41,694 nt of DNA from an uncultured Collinsella sp. (lineage in GTDB: Bacteria; Actinomycetota; Coriobacteriia; Coriobacteriales; Coriobacteriaceae): contig CABVAO010000014.1 of NCBI GenBank assembly GCA_902496335.1, positions 1-41,694 of the forward strand, in the 5' to 3' direction. Within the stretch, counting starts at the first letter, position 1. Each line of letters starts with the position of its first letter. The notes under the pieces were generated by a model. The model did not search any database and was not told the origin of the DNA. It saw nothing but the letters and a program-made list of their open reading frames with translations. This document shows positions 31,601 through 40,194 of the stretch, piece by piece. Position numbers and translations under genes: made by a program.

Positions 31601-32947
31601 ATGATCGATCGCTATACCCGCCCGGAGATGGGACACATCTTCTCCCTCGAGAACAAGTACGCCATTTGGCAGGAGATCGAGGTTCTGGCCTGCGAGGCCC
31701 AGGCGGAGCTCGGCAAGATCGGTATTTCCAAAGACGAGGCCCAGTGGATCCGCGACCATGCCAACTTTGAGAAGGCAAAGGTCGATGAGATCGAGGAAGT
31801 CACGCGCCACGACGTCATTGCCTTCCTGACCAACATGAAGGAATACATCGATGCCGATGTTCCCGAGGGCGACCCCAAGCCCAGCCGCTGGGTTCACTAT
31901 GGCATGACCAGCTCCGATCTGGGCGACACGGCCCTGTGCTACCAGCTCACCCAGGCCTGCGACATAATCATCGAGGACGTCAAGAAGCTCGGCGAGATTT
32001 GCAAGCGTCGCGCCTTTGAGGAGCGCAACACGCTCTGTGCCGGCCGCACTCATGGCATCCACGCCGAGCCGATGACCTTCGGCATGAAGTTTGGCTCTTG
32101 GGCCTGGGAGCTCAAGCGCGATCTGGATCGTCTTGAGGACGCCCGCAAGAATGTTGCCTTCGGTGCTATCTCGGGCGCTGTCGGCACGTACAGCTCCATC
32201 GAGCCGTTTGTCGAGGAGTATGTCTGCGAGCACCTGGGCCTGGTTCACGACCCGCTGTCCACGCAGGTTATCAGCCGCGACCATCACGCCTATCTCGCCG
32301 GCGTTCTCGCCACCACCGCGGCCACCTGCGAGCGCATCGCTACCGAGGTCCGCAATCTGCAGAAGACTGATACGCTCGAGGCGGAGGAGCCGTTCCGTAA
32401 GGGGCAAAAGGGCAGCTCAGCCATGCCGCACAAGCGCAACCCCATCACCATGGAGAAAGTCTGCGGTCTGTCGCGGATCGTGAAGTCCAACGCCCAGGTT
32501 GCCTTCGATAACGTCGCCCTGTGGCACGAGCGTGACATTTCGCACTCCTCTGCCGAGCGCGTCGCCCAGGCCGATAGCTTCATCGCCCTCGACCACATGT
32601 TCCAGTGCCTCATCCGCGTTATCGACGGCCTGCAGCTGTATCCCGCCCGCATGATGGCCAACCTCAATAAGACCCGCGGCCTCATCTTCTCTTCCAAGGT
32701 ACTGCTCGCCCTCGTCGACACGGGCATCACCCGCGAGGACGCGTACGCCATTGTGCAGGAGAACGCTATGGCAACCTGGCACGAGGTACAGGATTGTGTC
32801 TCCGGCCCCACCTTTAAGGAGCGTCTCGAGGCCGACCCGCGCTGCACCGTCAGCCAGGAGAAGCTCGACGAGATCTTTGATCCGTGGGACTTCCTCACCC
32901 GTATCGACACGGTCTTTGATCGTCTGGAGCAGCTGAGCTTCGAGTAG
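31601..32947 (+). CDS. purB: Adenylosuccinate lyase
   Basis: Fumarase-superfamily enzyme that releases fumarate from SAICAR and from adenylosuccinate in purine synthesis. 448 residues with the signature loop GSSAMPHKRNPI, plus GMTSSDLGDTA and GRTHGIHAEP. ATG at 31601 has AAAGGAG 5 nt upstream; an open extension to 31535 lacks one. purC lies 4.2 kb away, so the purine genes are near but not in one operon. Confidence 0.97.
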   Translation: MIDRYTRPEMGHIFSLENKYAIWQEIEVLACEAQAELGKIGISKDEAQWIRDHANFEKAKVDEIEEVTRHDVIAFLTNMKEYIDADVPEGDPKPSRWVHYGMTSSDLGDTALCYQLTQACDIIIEDVKKLGEICKRRAFEERNTLCAGRTHGIHAEPMTFGMKFGSWAWELKRDLDRLEDARKNVAFGAISGAVGTYSSIEPFVEEYVCEHLGLVHDPLSTQVISRDHHAYLAGVLATTAATCERIATEVRNLQKTDTLEAEEPFRKGQKGSSAMPHKRNPITMEKVCGLSRIVKSNAQVAFDNVALWHERDISHSSAERVAQADSFIALDHMFQCLIRVIDGLQLYPARMMANLNKTRGLIFSSKVLLALVDTGITREDAYAIVQENAMATWHEVQDCVSGPTFKERLEADPRCTVSQEKLDEIFDPWDFLTRIDTVFDRLEQLSFE

Positions 32948-32973
32948 GTTCGGGCATAACGTTAGCTTTTTAG

Positions 32974-33011
32974 GGCGCTTTGCTGGTAATGTGTGTTGCC
33001 GGCAAAGCGCC
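32974..33011 (+). terminator. Probable purB terminator
   Basis: GGCGCTTTGC (32974-32983) pairs perfectly with GCAAAGCGCC (33002-33011). The following sequence has only a weak T stretch, so efficiency is doubtful. Confidence 0.5.
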
Positions 33012-33075
33012 TCGTTGCATTTAGGGAAAGACGGGGATAATAGTCGTCTCGAATAACATTCTGAGAGGGGATCGC

Positions 33076-33339
33076 ATGATTTCGTTTGATTACAAGCCTC
33101 AGGGCGTGTGTGCTCGCAATATTCACCTTGACCTTTCCGATGACGGCAACAAGGTGATGGGCGTTGAGTTTACCGGCGGCTGCGACGGCAATCTCAAGGC
33201 TATCTCCAAGCTGGTCGAGGGCGCTCCTGCCGATCGCGTAATCGAGGTTCTCGCCGGTAATACCTGCGGTATGAAAAAGACCTCCTGCGCCGACCAGCTT
33301 ACACGCGCTATCGAGGCCGCTCGCGCCGAGATCGCCTAA
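33076..33339 (+). CDS. TSCPD-domain protein
   Basis: 87 residues, matching the short stand-alone TSCPD family (TIGR03905-like): GVEFTGGCDGNLKAISKLVEGAPADRVIEVLAGNTCG and KKTSCADQL. Related domains occur at the end of ribonucleotide reductases; the stand-alone proteins have no firmly known role. Conserved Cys residues suggest metal binding. ATG after GAGAGGGG. The stop codon shares one base with the next start. Confidence 0.82.
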   Translation: MISFDYKPQGVCARNIHLDLSDDGNKVMGVEFTGGCDGNLKAISKLVEGAPADRVIEVLAGNTCGMKKTSCADQLTRAIEAARAEIA

Positions 33340-34550
33340 TGGGTATCGCCGATCACATCAAGAACGGAATATCGCGTCGCGGCTTTGTGCTCGGTGGGGT
33401 TGCTGCGGGCGCTGCCACGGTGCTTGCCGGATGCTCGAAAAAAACGGGTACCAGCGATGATGCCGCCGGCGAGCCGCAGGTTATCAAGGACGATTCCAAA
33501 ATCATCTCGATTACGGATGAGTACGAGGCAGTCGACATCGATCTTGAGCCGGCGGCGTCGTGGACGCTGCCTCTGGGTACGCTGCTGTACTACTGCGACG
33601 GCGATTACGCCGCGGCAATGATGGCGCCCGCATCGGCACTGCACGCCAACACACTCGGTGTGCTCAACCTGGGCGATGGCTCGCTTACCACATTAATCGA
33701 GGATCCTATCGAGGGCACGGGATATGCATTCTACGATGTCCGTGCCGGCGACGGCGTATTCGCGTGGGTTGAGATGAACTTTGCCAATTCATCGTGGAAG
33801 CTCTACGCTCAAAATCTGTCGGGCGCTTCGCTCTCTGGCGACGTGGTTGAGCTCGATCGAGGTGGCAAGGACTACGATCCGCCGCTGTTTACGGCGTTCG
33901 GGTCATCAATCATCTGGTATAAAATGCCCTCGGCAGGTGGCAATAAAACGAGTAGCGATTCGTTTTGCTATCGTCGCTCGCTTGATGAATCCAAGGCCGA
34001 GATAATTTGGAAATCGACGGGTCGCTTTGCATCGGCCCCGCGCGCGAGCGACGGCATTTTGACCATCTCGCCGCGTGTCCGCAACGACGAGGGCGTCTAC
34101 TACGGCATAACGGCAATCGATTTGACCGACGGCAACAACACCAAACGTGCCCAGCTAGTCCTTCCCTCGTCAGTCTTGCCTTTCGAGGCCGTATATATGG
34201 GCGATACCTTCGTGTTTTCTATCGAGGCGACCTATAGTGGCGTGGGCAGCCTGGGCAACATGGGCACGTATATCGGTAATGAGGGAGGGCCGTATCTCTT
34301 CCTGTCCCGTGAGCCGCTCGCATGTGCGGCTGGCAAGAAGAATAAATACCTTGTTAAGGTACAGGCGTCGCATTTCCTGATCGACACCTCTGCCAAGACC
34401 TATGGCTCGCTGCTGTCGCCCGACCGCGCTTTGGAGTATGGCGATTATCCAGCTACGGCGGGAAAATCGGACTCATTCCTTACGTACGCCACGGTGCGCA
34501 ACAGCCAGGGTATACCAGAGACGGTCACTGCACGCCTATTCTCTCTTTAA
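33339..34550 (+). CDS. Tat-exported lipoprotein of unknown function
   Basis: 403 residues. The N-terminus has a twin-arginine motif (SRRGFVLGG) followed by a hydrophobic stretch and lipobox LAGC (Cys31), so it should be exported folded by Tat and lipid-anchored. The remainder has repeated beta-strand-like segments (GVLNLGDGSLTTLIED, GVFAWVEMNF, SSIIWYKMP) suggestive of a beta-propeller, with no catalytic motif that I recognise. The ATG overlaps the TSCPD stop by 1 nt, implying coupled expression. Confidence 0.75.
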   Translation: MGIADHIKNGISRRGFVLGGVAAGAATVLAGCSKKTGTSDDAAGEPQVIKDDSKIISITDEYEAVDIDLEPAASWTLPLGTLLYYCDGDYAAAMMAPASALHANTLGVLNLGDGSLTTLIEDPIEGTGYAFYDVRAGDGVFAWVEMNFANSSWKLYAQNLSGASLSGDVVELDRGGKDYDPPLFTAFGSSIIWYKMPSAGGNKTSSDSFCYRRSLDESKAEIIWKSTGRFASAPRASDGILTISPRVRNDEGVYYGITAIDLTDGNNTKRAQLVLPSSVLPFEAVYMGDTFVFSIEATYSGVGSLGNMGTYIGNEGGPYLFLSREPLACAAGKKNKYLVKVQASHFLIDTSAKTYGSLLSPDRALEYGDYPATAGKSDSFLTYATVRNSQGIPETVTARLFSL

Positions 34551-34609
34551 GCTTAGAGGGGTTAAAAAGGCGCCAACAGGGGAATAAACGCGTTGTAATT
34601 GTGGGTACC

Positions 34610-34648
34610 GCCCGCCGAGCTGCCGCGTCATAGCGGCATCCGGCGGGC
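34610..34648 (+). terminator. Hairpin between the lipoprotein and the two-component genes
   Basis: GCCCGCCG (34610-34617) pairs with CGGCGGGC (34641-34648) around an inner GCCGC/GCGGC stem. There is no T run, so it may be a weak terminator or mRNA-protecting stem. Confidence 0.4.
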
Positions 34649-34703
34649 TCAGGTGCGTTAAAATGGGCTTGTTCTTAGCTAATTGAGACAGGGGGGCCGT
34701 GTT

Positions 34704-35426
34704 ATGGCTTCAGATGCAAAAAAGATTCTGCTGGTCGAGGATGAGAAGGCAATCCGTGACGCCGTCGCTGCCTATCTCGAGCGCGAAGGCTACTGGGTTG
34801 TGGGCGTCGGCGATGGCCAGTCCGCGATCGAGGAGTTCGAGAAGCATCAGTTCGACCTGGTCGTGCTCGACCTTATGCTCCCCAAGATCCCCGGCGAGCG
34901 CGTTTGCCGCACCATTCGCGATACCTCGGATGTCCCCATCATCATGCTGACGGCTAAGGGCGAGATCGAGGACCGTATTATCGGTCTTGAGCTCGGCGCC
35001 GACGACTATCTGATTAAGCCGTTCTCGCCGCGCGAGCTCGTCGCCCGCGTTCGCGCTCTGTTCCGCCGTGCCCATCAGGCCGACGAGCCCGCCGTCGAGG
35101 TACTCGACTTCGGCGATCTGGTCATCGATATCTCGGGCCACAAGATCTTGGTCGAGGGCAAGGAAGTCGATCTGACGGCTTCCGAGTTCAAGCTGCTCAC
35201 CACGCTTGCCCGCCATCCCGGCCGTGTGTATAACCGCATGGAGCTGGTCGAGAAAGTGCTCGGGTATGACTTTGAGGGCTATGAGCGCACCATCGATAGC
35301 CACGTGAAGAATCTTCGCGCCAAGCTGGGCGATGATCCCAAGAAGCCCAAGTGGCTCTACACCGTCCATGGTGTCGGCTATCGCTTCGAGGCTCCGGCCA
35401 AGACCGATAAGTCGGACGAGAAATAG
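34704..35426 (+). CDS. OmpR/PhoB-family response regulator
   Basis: 240 residues. Receiver domain with acidic pocket VEDE (11-14), phosphoacceptor Asp56 in VVLDLMLP, Thr in MLTAK and Lys in LIKPFSP; C-terminal winged helix with LTASEFKLLTTLARHPGRVYNR and a YTVHGVGYRFE end. ATG at 34704 follows GGGGGG with 7-nt spacing; the open frame upstream (34683) lacks a site. It is 11 nt before its sensor kinase. Signal and targets unknown. Confidence 0.93.
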   Translation: MASDAKKILLVEDEKAIRDAVAAYLEREGYWVVGVGDGQSAIEEFEKHQFDLVVLDLMLPKIPGERVCRTIRDTSDVPIIMLTAKGEIEDRIIGLELGADDYLIKPFSPRELVARVRALFRRAHQADEPAVEVLDFGDLVIDISGHKILVEGKEVDLTASEFKLLTTLARHPGRVYNRMELVEKVLGYDFEGYERTIDSHVKNLRAKLGDDPKKPKWLYTVHGVGYRFEAPAKTDKSDEK

Positions 35427-35437
35427 GGAAATCACAT

Positions 35438-37003
35438 ATGACACCTGCGCGCTTTGAAATCGGACAAAAGCACAAGCAGGAGAGCGAGGCGGGTTCCAAG
35501 GCTAGTTGGAACACGCCTCGTTCCGATTCACGGCCAACGATGAGCTATCCCTCACGCATGGCACTTGCTTTTGCTCTGACATCGCTCATGACGGTATTGG
35601 TGCTGGTGGGCGTTGTCTCTGTTGTGTGGGGCACGGTCTTTTCGGATTACACACGCTCCAATATCGTCGAAATCGCAAATTCCGCTGCCGAGAAGTTGGC
35701 AACCTCATATGAGGAAAACGGCTCTTGGACCGCGGGGGAACTGCGTACGGTCGCAACGTCGAGTTTGGTTTCCGACGATCTGGGCATGCAGGTCGTCAAT
35801 AAAAAGGGCGTAATCGTTTATGACGATTCCTGGCCCTCGGCAAGCGCCACCGCCGATGTACGCGAAAACCAGGCTACGACCGACGACACGAGCGGCAAGA
35901 GGGCATCGCATAGTCCGGTCTCGTCTGCTCCAACCGACTCCGATAGCGTTGCTAACGTCGAGATTGTAACGTCTTCCGGCGAGCATGTCGGACAGGTAAA
36001 GCTGTGGGCCATCGGCTCCGACGCTCTGCTCACCAAGGCGGACTCTGCGTTTAGGGAGAAGACCTTTAACGCCATGGCCCTCGCCGCGGTTGTTGCAATT
36101 TGCATTTCGGTCGTTATCGGATCGCTCGTGTCGCGCATGCTCACCAAGCCGATTCATCGCATCACCAGCACCGCAAAGCAAATCCGTGACGGCGACCTGT
36201 CGGCTCGCACGGGACTGCGCGGTGATGACGAGATCGATCAGCTGGGTGAGACCTTCGATGAGATGGCCACTTCGCTCGAGAAGGATATGAAACACGAGAA
36301 GCGCCTGACCTCAGACGTTGCACATGAGCTTCGCACGCCGCTTATGGCCATGCTCGCAACGGTCGAGGCCATGCAGGATGGCGTGTATCCCACCGACGAT
36401 GAGCATTTGGAGACCGTTGCTTCCGAGACGCGCCGCCTGGCTCGTCTGGTGCAGCAGATGCTTGACCTGTCGCGCATGGAAAACAGCACGGCTCCGCTCA
36501 ACCTTGAGCCGGTGGACATGGTTCCTTTCGTGCGTTCCATCGTCAATGCCCAGGAGCGCCTGTTTGTCGACCGCGATCTGCGCCTGCGTTTTGCGGACGA
36601 GACCCAGGGTCACGACGATGTCGTCGAGGCCGATCCCGACATGATCACGCAATGTGTTATCAACCTCATGAGCAACGCCATGCGCTACACCCCCGAGGGC
36701 GGTTGGGTCGTGGTGTCGGTGCTAAGTGACCGCAAGCACGTCAGCATTGCCGTTTCTGATACCGGCATCGGTATTGCCAAGGACGATCTGTCGCGCATCT
36801 TCGGGCGGTTTTGGCGCGCCGATGCCAGCCGCGCCCGCGAAGCTGGCGGCCTGGGCGTTGGCCTCGCCGTGACCAAGCAGATCGTCGAGCGTCACCATGG
36901 CTACATATCCGTGGAGTCGGAGCTTGGAAAGGGTACGACTTTTACAATTCATCTGCCCCGCGAGCACACGGCAGACGCGGCATCTACTACAATGGAGCAC
37001 TAG
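35438..37003 (+). CDS. Sensor histidine kinase
   Basis: 521 residues. Two membrane segments (near 42-68 and 211-232) bracket an extracytoplasmic region of about 140 residues, followed by HAMP, HisKA with His296 in DVAHELRTPL, and the HATPase domain (N box NLMSNAMRYTPEGG, G1 DTGIGIA, G2 GGLGVGLAV). It is paired with the response regulator upstream. The extracytoplasmic part is Ser/Asp/Thr-rich in its second half and gives no ligand clue. Confidence 0.93.
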   Translation: MTPARFEIGQKHKQESEAGSKASWNTPRSDSRPTMSYPSRMALAFALTSLMTVLVLVGVVSVVWGTVFSDYTRSNIVEIANSAAEKLATSYEENGSWTAGELRTVATSSLVSDDLGMQVVNKKGVIVYDDSWPSASATADVRENQATTDDTSGKRASHSPVSSAPTDSDSVANVEIVTSSGEHVGQVKLWAIGSDALLTKADSAFREKTFNAMALAAVVAICISVVIGSLVSRMLTKPIHRITSTAKQIRDGDLSARTGLRGDDEIDQLGETFDEMATSLEKDMKHEKRLTSDVAHELRTPLMAMLATVEAMQDGVYPTDDEHLETVASETRRLARLVQQMLDLSRMENSTAPLNLEPVDMVPFVRSIVNAQERLFVDRDLRLRFADETQGHDDVVEADPDMITQCVINLMSNAMRYTPEGGWVVVSVLSDRKHVSIAVSDTGIGIAKDDLSRIFGRFWRADASRAREAGGLGVGLAVTKQIVERHHGYISVESELGKGTTFTIHLPREHTADAASTTMEH

Positions 37004-37061
37004 CTTTTCGCTATTCGGTGAAGGAGGGGCCGCGTCCCTGCCGCTCCGAGTTTGCGAAAAC

Positions 37062-37083
37062 ATGCGGGAAAGAACCCGCATTT
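37062..37083 (+). terminator. Weak terminator-like hairpin before purC
   Basis: ATGCGGG (37062-37068) with CCCGCAT (37075-37081), loop AAAGAA, then TT. It could end the two-component transcript or act as an attenuator for purC. Confidence 0.45.
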
Positions 37084-37112
37084 CTGTCGTATTTAGGTAA
37101 GGAGTGACTCAC

Positions 37113-38000
37113 GTGACAACGATGGAGCGTCGTCCGGATTCCCGTGGCAAGGTTCGTGATATTTACGATGCCGGTGAAAACCTGCTGATGGTCGCCACCG
37201 ACCGCATTTCTGCGTTCGACTTCATTCTTCCCGACGAGATTCCGTTTAAGGGAGAGGTACTCAATCGCATCTCGGCATTCTGGTTCGATAAGTTTGTCGA
37301 CATCGTCCCCAACCATCTCGTTTCCATCGACCCGGCGGATTTCCCCGAGGAGTTTGCTGAGTATCGTGACTACCTCGCTGGCCGCGCCATGCTGGTTAAG
37401 AAGGCCCAGACGATTCCTATCGAGTGCATCGTTCGCGGCTATCTGACCGGTTCGGGCAAGAAGACCTACGACGAGAACGGCACCGTCTGCGGCATCCAGC
37501 TGCCTGAGGGCCTGACCGAGGCTTCCAAGCTTCCCGAGCCGTTGTTCACGCCGTCCACGAAGGCCGAGATCGGTGACCACGACGAGAACATCTCGTTCGA
37601 GCGTTGCTGCGAGATCGTGGGCGAGGACATCGCCACGCAGATTCGCGACCTTTCCCTCAAGATCTACAAGGCTGCCGCCGAGTACGCCGCGACCCGTGGC
37701 ATCATCATTGCCGACACCAAGTTCGAGTTTGGTGTTATTGATGGCAAGGTCACGCTGATCGACGAGTGTCTCACGCCCGACTCCAGCCGTTTCTGGCCTG
37801 CTGCCAGCTACGAGGAGGGCAAGATCCAGCCTAGCTACGACAAGCAATTCGTCCGCAATTGGCTCAAGGCCAACTGGGATATGACGGGGGAGACCCCGCA
37901 CCTGCCCGCCGAGGTCATCGATGGCACGTCCGAGCGCTATCGCGAGGCCTTCCAGATCATCACGGGCTCCCAGTTCACAAGCATGAAGGAGAACGCATAA
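37113..38000 (+). CDS. purC: Phosphoribosylaminoimidazole-succinocarboxamide synthase
   Basis: SAICAR synthetase of purine synthesis. 295 residues with GKVRDIYD, VATDRISAFDFILPDEIPFKG, ECIVRGYLTGSG, IADTKFEFG, LIDECLTPDSSRFWP. GTG at 37113 fits AAGGAG (37099-37104) with 8-nt spacing; the GTG at 37104 overlaps that site and is rejected. The next gene begins immediately after the stop. Confidence 0.96.
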   Translation: MTTMERRPDSRGKVRDIYDAGENLLMVATDRISAFDFILPDEIPFKGEVLNRISAFWFDKFVDIVPNHLVSIDPADFPEEFAEYRDYLAGRAMLVKKAQTIPIECIVRGYLTGSGKKTYDENGTVCGIQLPEGLTEASKLPEPLFTPSTKAEIGDHDENISFERCCEIVGEDIATQIRDLSLKIYKAAAEYAATRGIIIADTKFEFGVIDGKVTLIDECLTPDSSRFWPAASYEEGKIQPSYDKQFVRNWLKANWDMTGETPHLPAEVIDGTSERYREAFQIITGSQFTSMKENA

Positions 38001-38576
38001 GTGAGTACCCGTAGCGCCACGAACAAGCGCACGCAATCCCACGAAGTTACCGGGGTTGCGCGCAAGTCTGCCGCATCTGCTAAGCCCGCCCGCCAAGCAG
38101 CGAGCTCCGTTCGCGTCGTGCCGGCTTCGTCTAAGGCACGCCGCAAAGAGCTCGAGAAGGGCGAGAGCCTCGAGGGCCTCTCTAAAGAGGAGAAGCGCGC
38201 CCGCAAGGCTAAGCAGCGCGCCAAGGAGGACCGCATCTATACGGTGTCGAATATCCTCCTCAAGCAGGACGAGGACTACACCAAGCGCCGTCGCATCTGG
38301 TGGATTGTGCTCGCTATTGGCATGGTGCTCGTCGTGGCAATTTGGGCCTCGCTGTACTTCGCTCCCGCTGGCATGGTGTCCAGCCCTGTCCAGATGGTCG
38401 GCATTGTTTTGTCCTACGTCATCATTTTGGGCGACTTTATCTATGACTTCGCTCGTATTCGTCCCTTGCGCAACATGTACCGCGCGCAGGCCGAGGGCAT
38501 GTCCGAGAACAAGCTCAACGCTCTTATTGAGCGCGCGGCTGCCGAGGAGGACAAGAAGGACTCCAAGAAGAAGTAG
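38001..38576 (+). CDS. Membrane protein with basic N-terminal tail
   Basis: 191 residues. Residues 1-90 are strongly basic and Ala/Ser/Lys/Arg-rich, including a charged helix (EKGESLEGLSKEEKRARKA); two membrane segments follow (WWIVLAIGMVLVVAIWASLYF and MVGIVLSYVIILGDFIYDF), and the end is a charged helix. GTG starts directly after the purC stop with AAGGAG 10 nt upstream, so it is in an operon with purC. No family recognised. Confidence 0.7.
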   Translation: MSTRSATNKRTQSHEVTGVARKSAASAKPARQAASSVRVVPASSKARRKELEKGESLEGLSKEEKRARKAKQRAKEDRIYTVSNILLKQDEDYTKRRRIWWIVLAIGMVLVVAIWASLYFAPAGMVSSPVQMVGIVLSYVIILGDFIYDFARIRPLRNMYRAQAEGMSENKLNALIERAAAEEDKKDSKKK

Positions 38577-38606
38577 CGTTTGCATACATACTTATCGCTA
38601 AGATAT

Positions 38607-38637
38607 AAGGCGCGTCGTTTTTGCGGCGCGCCTTTTT
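38607..38637 (+). terminator. purC operon terminator
   Basis: AAGGCGCG (38607-38614) with CGCGCCTT (38626-38633) extended inward by CG/CG, loop TTTTTG, then T. Confidence 0.88.
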
Positions 38638-38665
38638 ACTGTTCTATAGATAGATGGAGTGGCAC

Positions 38666-39946
38666 ATGATTCGAGCTGCCCTGACGGTCGAAGAGGCTCT
38701 GGAGGGCATGAAGGCCCTGAAGCCCAAGATTAAAAACTACGCGCGCCTGGTCGTCCGCAAGGGCGTAAACGTCAAGCCCGGCCAGGAGGTCGTCGTTCAG
38801 TCTCCGGTCGAGTGCGCGCCGTTTGCGCGCGTGGTGGTCGCGGAGGCCTATGCTGCCGGCGCCGGCCACGTGACGGTCATTTGGGCCGATGATGCCGTGA
38901 CGAGGCTCACGTACGAGCATGTCGAGAAAAGCTATTTTGAGCAGACGCCTGAGTGGAAGCGCATGCAGCTGGATTCCTTGGCCCAGGATGGTGCCTGCTT
39001 TGTCTTTATCGAGGGTGCGGATCCTGCGGCCCTCAAGGGCATCGATCCAGCCAAGCCGGCCGCGGCATCAAAGGCGAGGAATACGCAGTGCAAAGTTTTC
39101 CGCCGTGGACTGGATTACAACATCAATCCGTGGTGCATCGCCGGCGCTCCGGTCGTGGCTTGGGCGCACGAGGTGTTCCCAGGAGACGCCGATGAGGTTG
39201 CAATCTATAAGCTGTGGAATGCGATTCTGCACACCGCGCGCGCCGATGGCCAGGACCCAGAGAGCGACTGGGAACTCCATGACGCCGCATTCGAAAAGAA
39301 CCTGCGTTTCCTGAACGACAATCGTTTCGACTACCTGCATTACACCGCGGCAAATGGAACCGATCTGACGATTGGCATGACGAAAGGTCACGAGTGGGCC
39401 GGCGGCAAGGGCAAGACGCCCGATGGGCACCCCTTCTTCCCCAACATTCCCACCGAGGAAGTCTTCACTTCGCCCGATCGCATGCGCGCCGACGGTATCG
39501 TGTACTCGGCCATGCCGCTCATCCACCACGGCAATAAGGTCGACGATTTTTGGATTAAGTTCGAGGGCGGCCGCGTGGTGGACTACGACGCCCGCGTGGG
39601 CAAGGCAACGCTTGCAAGTATCATCGATACTGACGAGGGCGCTGCTCACCTGGGAGAGGTCGCGCTCATTTCCAAGAACACGCCGATCCGCGAAAGTGGT
39701 GTTCTGTTCTACGATACGCTCTATGACGAGAACGCTAGCTGCCATCTCGCGCTAGGTGTCGGTTTCCCCGAATGTATCGAGGGTGGGTATGACATGTCCA
39801 AGGAGGAGCTCCTGGAGCATGGTGTTAACGTCTCGAGCACGCACGTTGATTTTATGATCGGCACGGACGACATCGATATTACGGGCATTACGCCTGATGG
39901 ACGTGAAGTTGTGATTTTCCAGAACGGCCAATGGAGTTGGGAATAG
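38666..39946 (+). CDS. M29-family aminopeptidase
   Basis: 426 residues, the usual length for AmpS/PepS-type metallo-aminopeptidases. Probable metal ligands are visible in NIPTEEVFTSPD, LGEVALIS, SCHLALGVGFPE and THVDFMIGT. It removes N-terminal residues from peptides in the cytoplasm. ATG at 38666 is chosen because GGAG lies 6 nt upstream; the ATG at 38654 has no site. It follows a terminator, so it has its own promoter, and its last codons hold the tRNA-Lys -35. Confidence 0.92.
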   Translation: MIRAALTVEEALEGMKALKPKIKNYARLVVRKGVNVKPGQEVVVQSPVECAPFARVVVAEAYAAGAGHVTVIWADDAVTRLTYEHVEKSYFEQTPEWKRMQLDSLAQDGACFVFIEGADPAALKGIDPAKPAAASKARNTQCKVFRRGLDYNINPWCIAGAPVVAWAHEVFPGDADEVAIYKLWNAILHTARADGQDPESDWELHDAAFEKNLRFLNDNRFDYLHYTAANGTDLTIGMTKGHEWAGGKGKTPDGHPFFPNIPTEEVFTSPDRMRADGIVYSAMPLIHHGNKVDDFWIKFEGGRVVDYDARVGKATLASIIDTDEGAAHLGEVALISKNTPIRESGVLFYDTLYDENASCHLALGVGFPECIEGGYDMSKEELLEHGVNVSSTHVDFMIGTDDIDITGITPDGREVVIFQNGQWSWE

Positions 39947-39965
39947 TCCCAGACCGTGGTACAAT
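39937..39965 (+). promoter_or_regulatory. tRNA-Lys promoter
   Basis: TTGGGA (39937-39942) and TACAAT (39960-39965), 17 bp apart, 9 bp before the tRNA. The -35 overlaps the aminopeptidase stop region. Confidence 0.65.
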
Positions 39966-39974
39966 GCCACCCGC

Positions 39975-40050
39975 GGGCCGTTAGCTCAGCTGGCAGAGCA
40001 GGGGACTTTTAATCCCAAGGTCCAGGGTTCGAACCCCTGACGGCCCACCA
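39975..40050 (+). tRNA. tRNA-Lys, anticodon TTT
   Basis: Acceptor GGGCCGT with ACGGCCC, D arm GCTC/GAGC, anticodon loop CTTTTAA giving TTT, T arm CAGGG-TTCGAAC-CCCTG, encoded CCA. Its end is repeated at 40158-40176. Confidence 0.98.
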
Positions 40051-40058
40051 TAGAAAAG

Positions 40059-40089
40059 AAAGCGATCGACTCCGGTTGGTCGCTTTTTT
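40059..40089 (+). terminator. tRNA-Lys terminator
   Basis: AAAGCGA (40059-40065) with TCGCTTT (40080-40086) plus an inner CGAC/GTTG stem, then T. A diverged copy lies at 41296-41327. Confidence 0.85.
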
Positions 40090-40100
40090 GTTGCCGCGAC

Positions 40101-40176
40101 ACGGGTTCGAACCCGTCGGGGCGCGGAGCGCCGCAGCGGCCGCCTGCGGAGCAGGCTGAACCCCCGACGGCCCACC
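40101..40176 (+). repeat. tRNA-Lys tail copy with T-arm palindrome and mini-hairpins
   Basis: A perfect 16-bp palindrome ACGGGTTCGAACCCGT (40101-40116) is followed by GGCGC-GGA-GCGCC (40120-40132) and GCCTGC-GGA-GCAGGC (40142-40156), then GAACCCCCGACGGCCCACC (40158-40176), which equals the tRNA-Lys end 40031-40049 except one base. The next gene starts 19 bp later. Confidence 0.8.
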
Positions 40177-40194
40177 CAACGAAAGGAAAACAAA

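Noticed and set aside
31220..32407. 395-codon minus-strand frame across purB and the tRNA-Gly tail region
   Set aside because: Antisense of purB continuing through repeats; no family resemblance.
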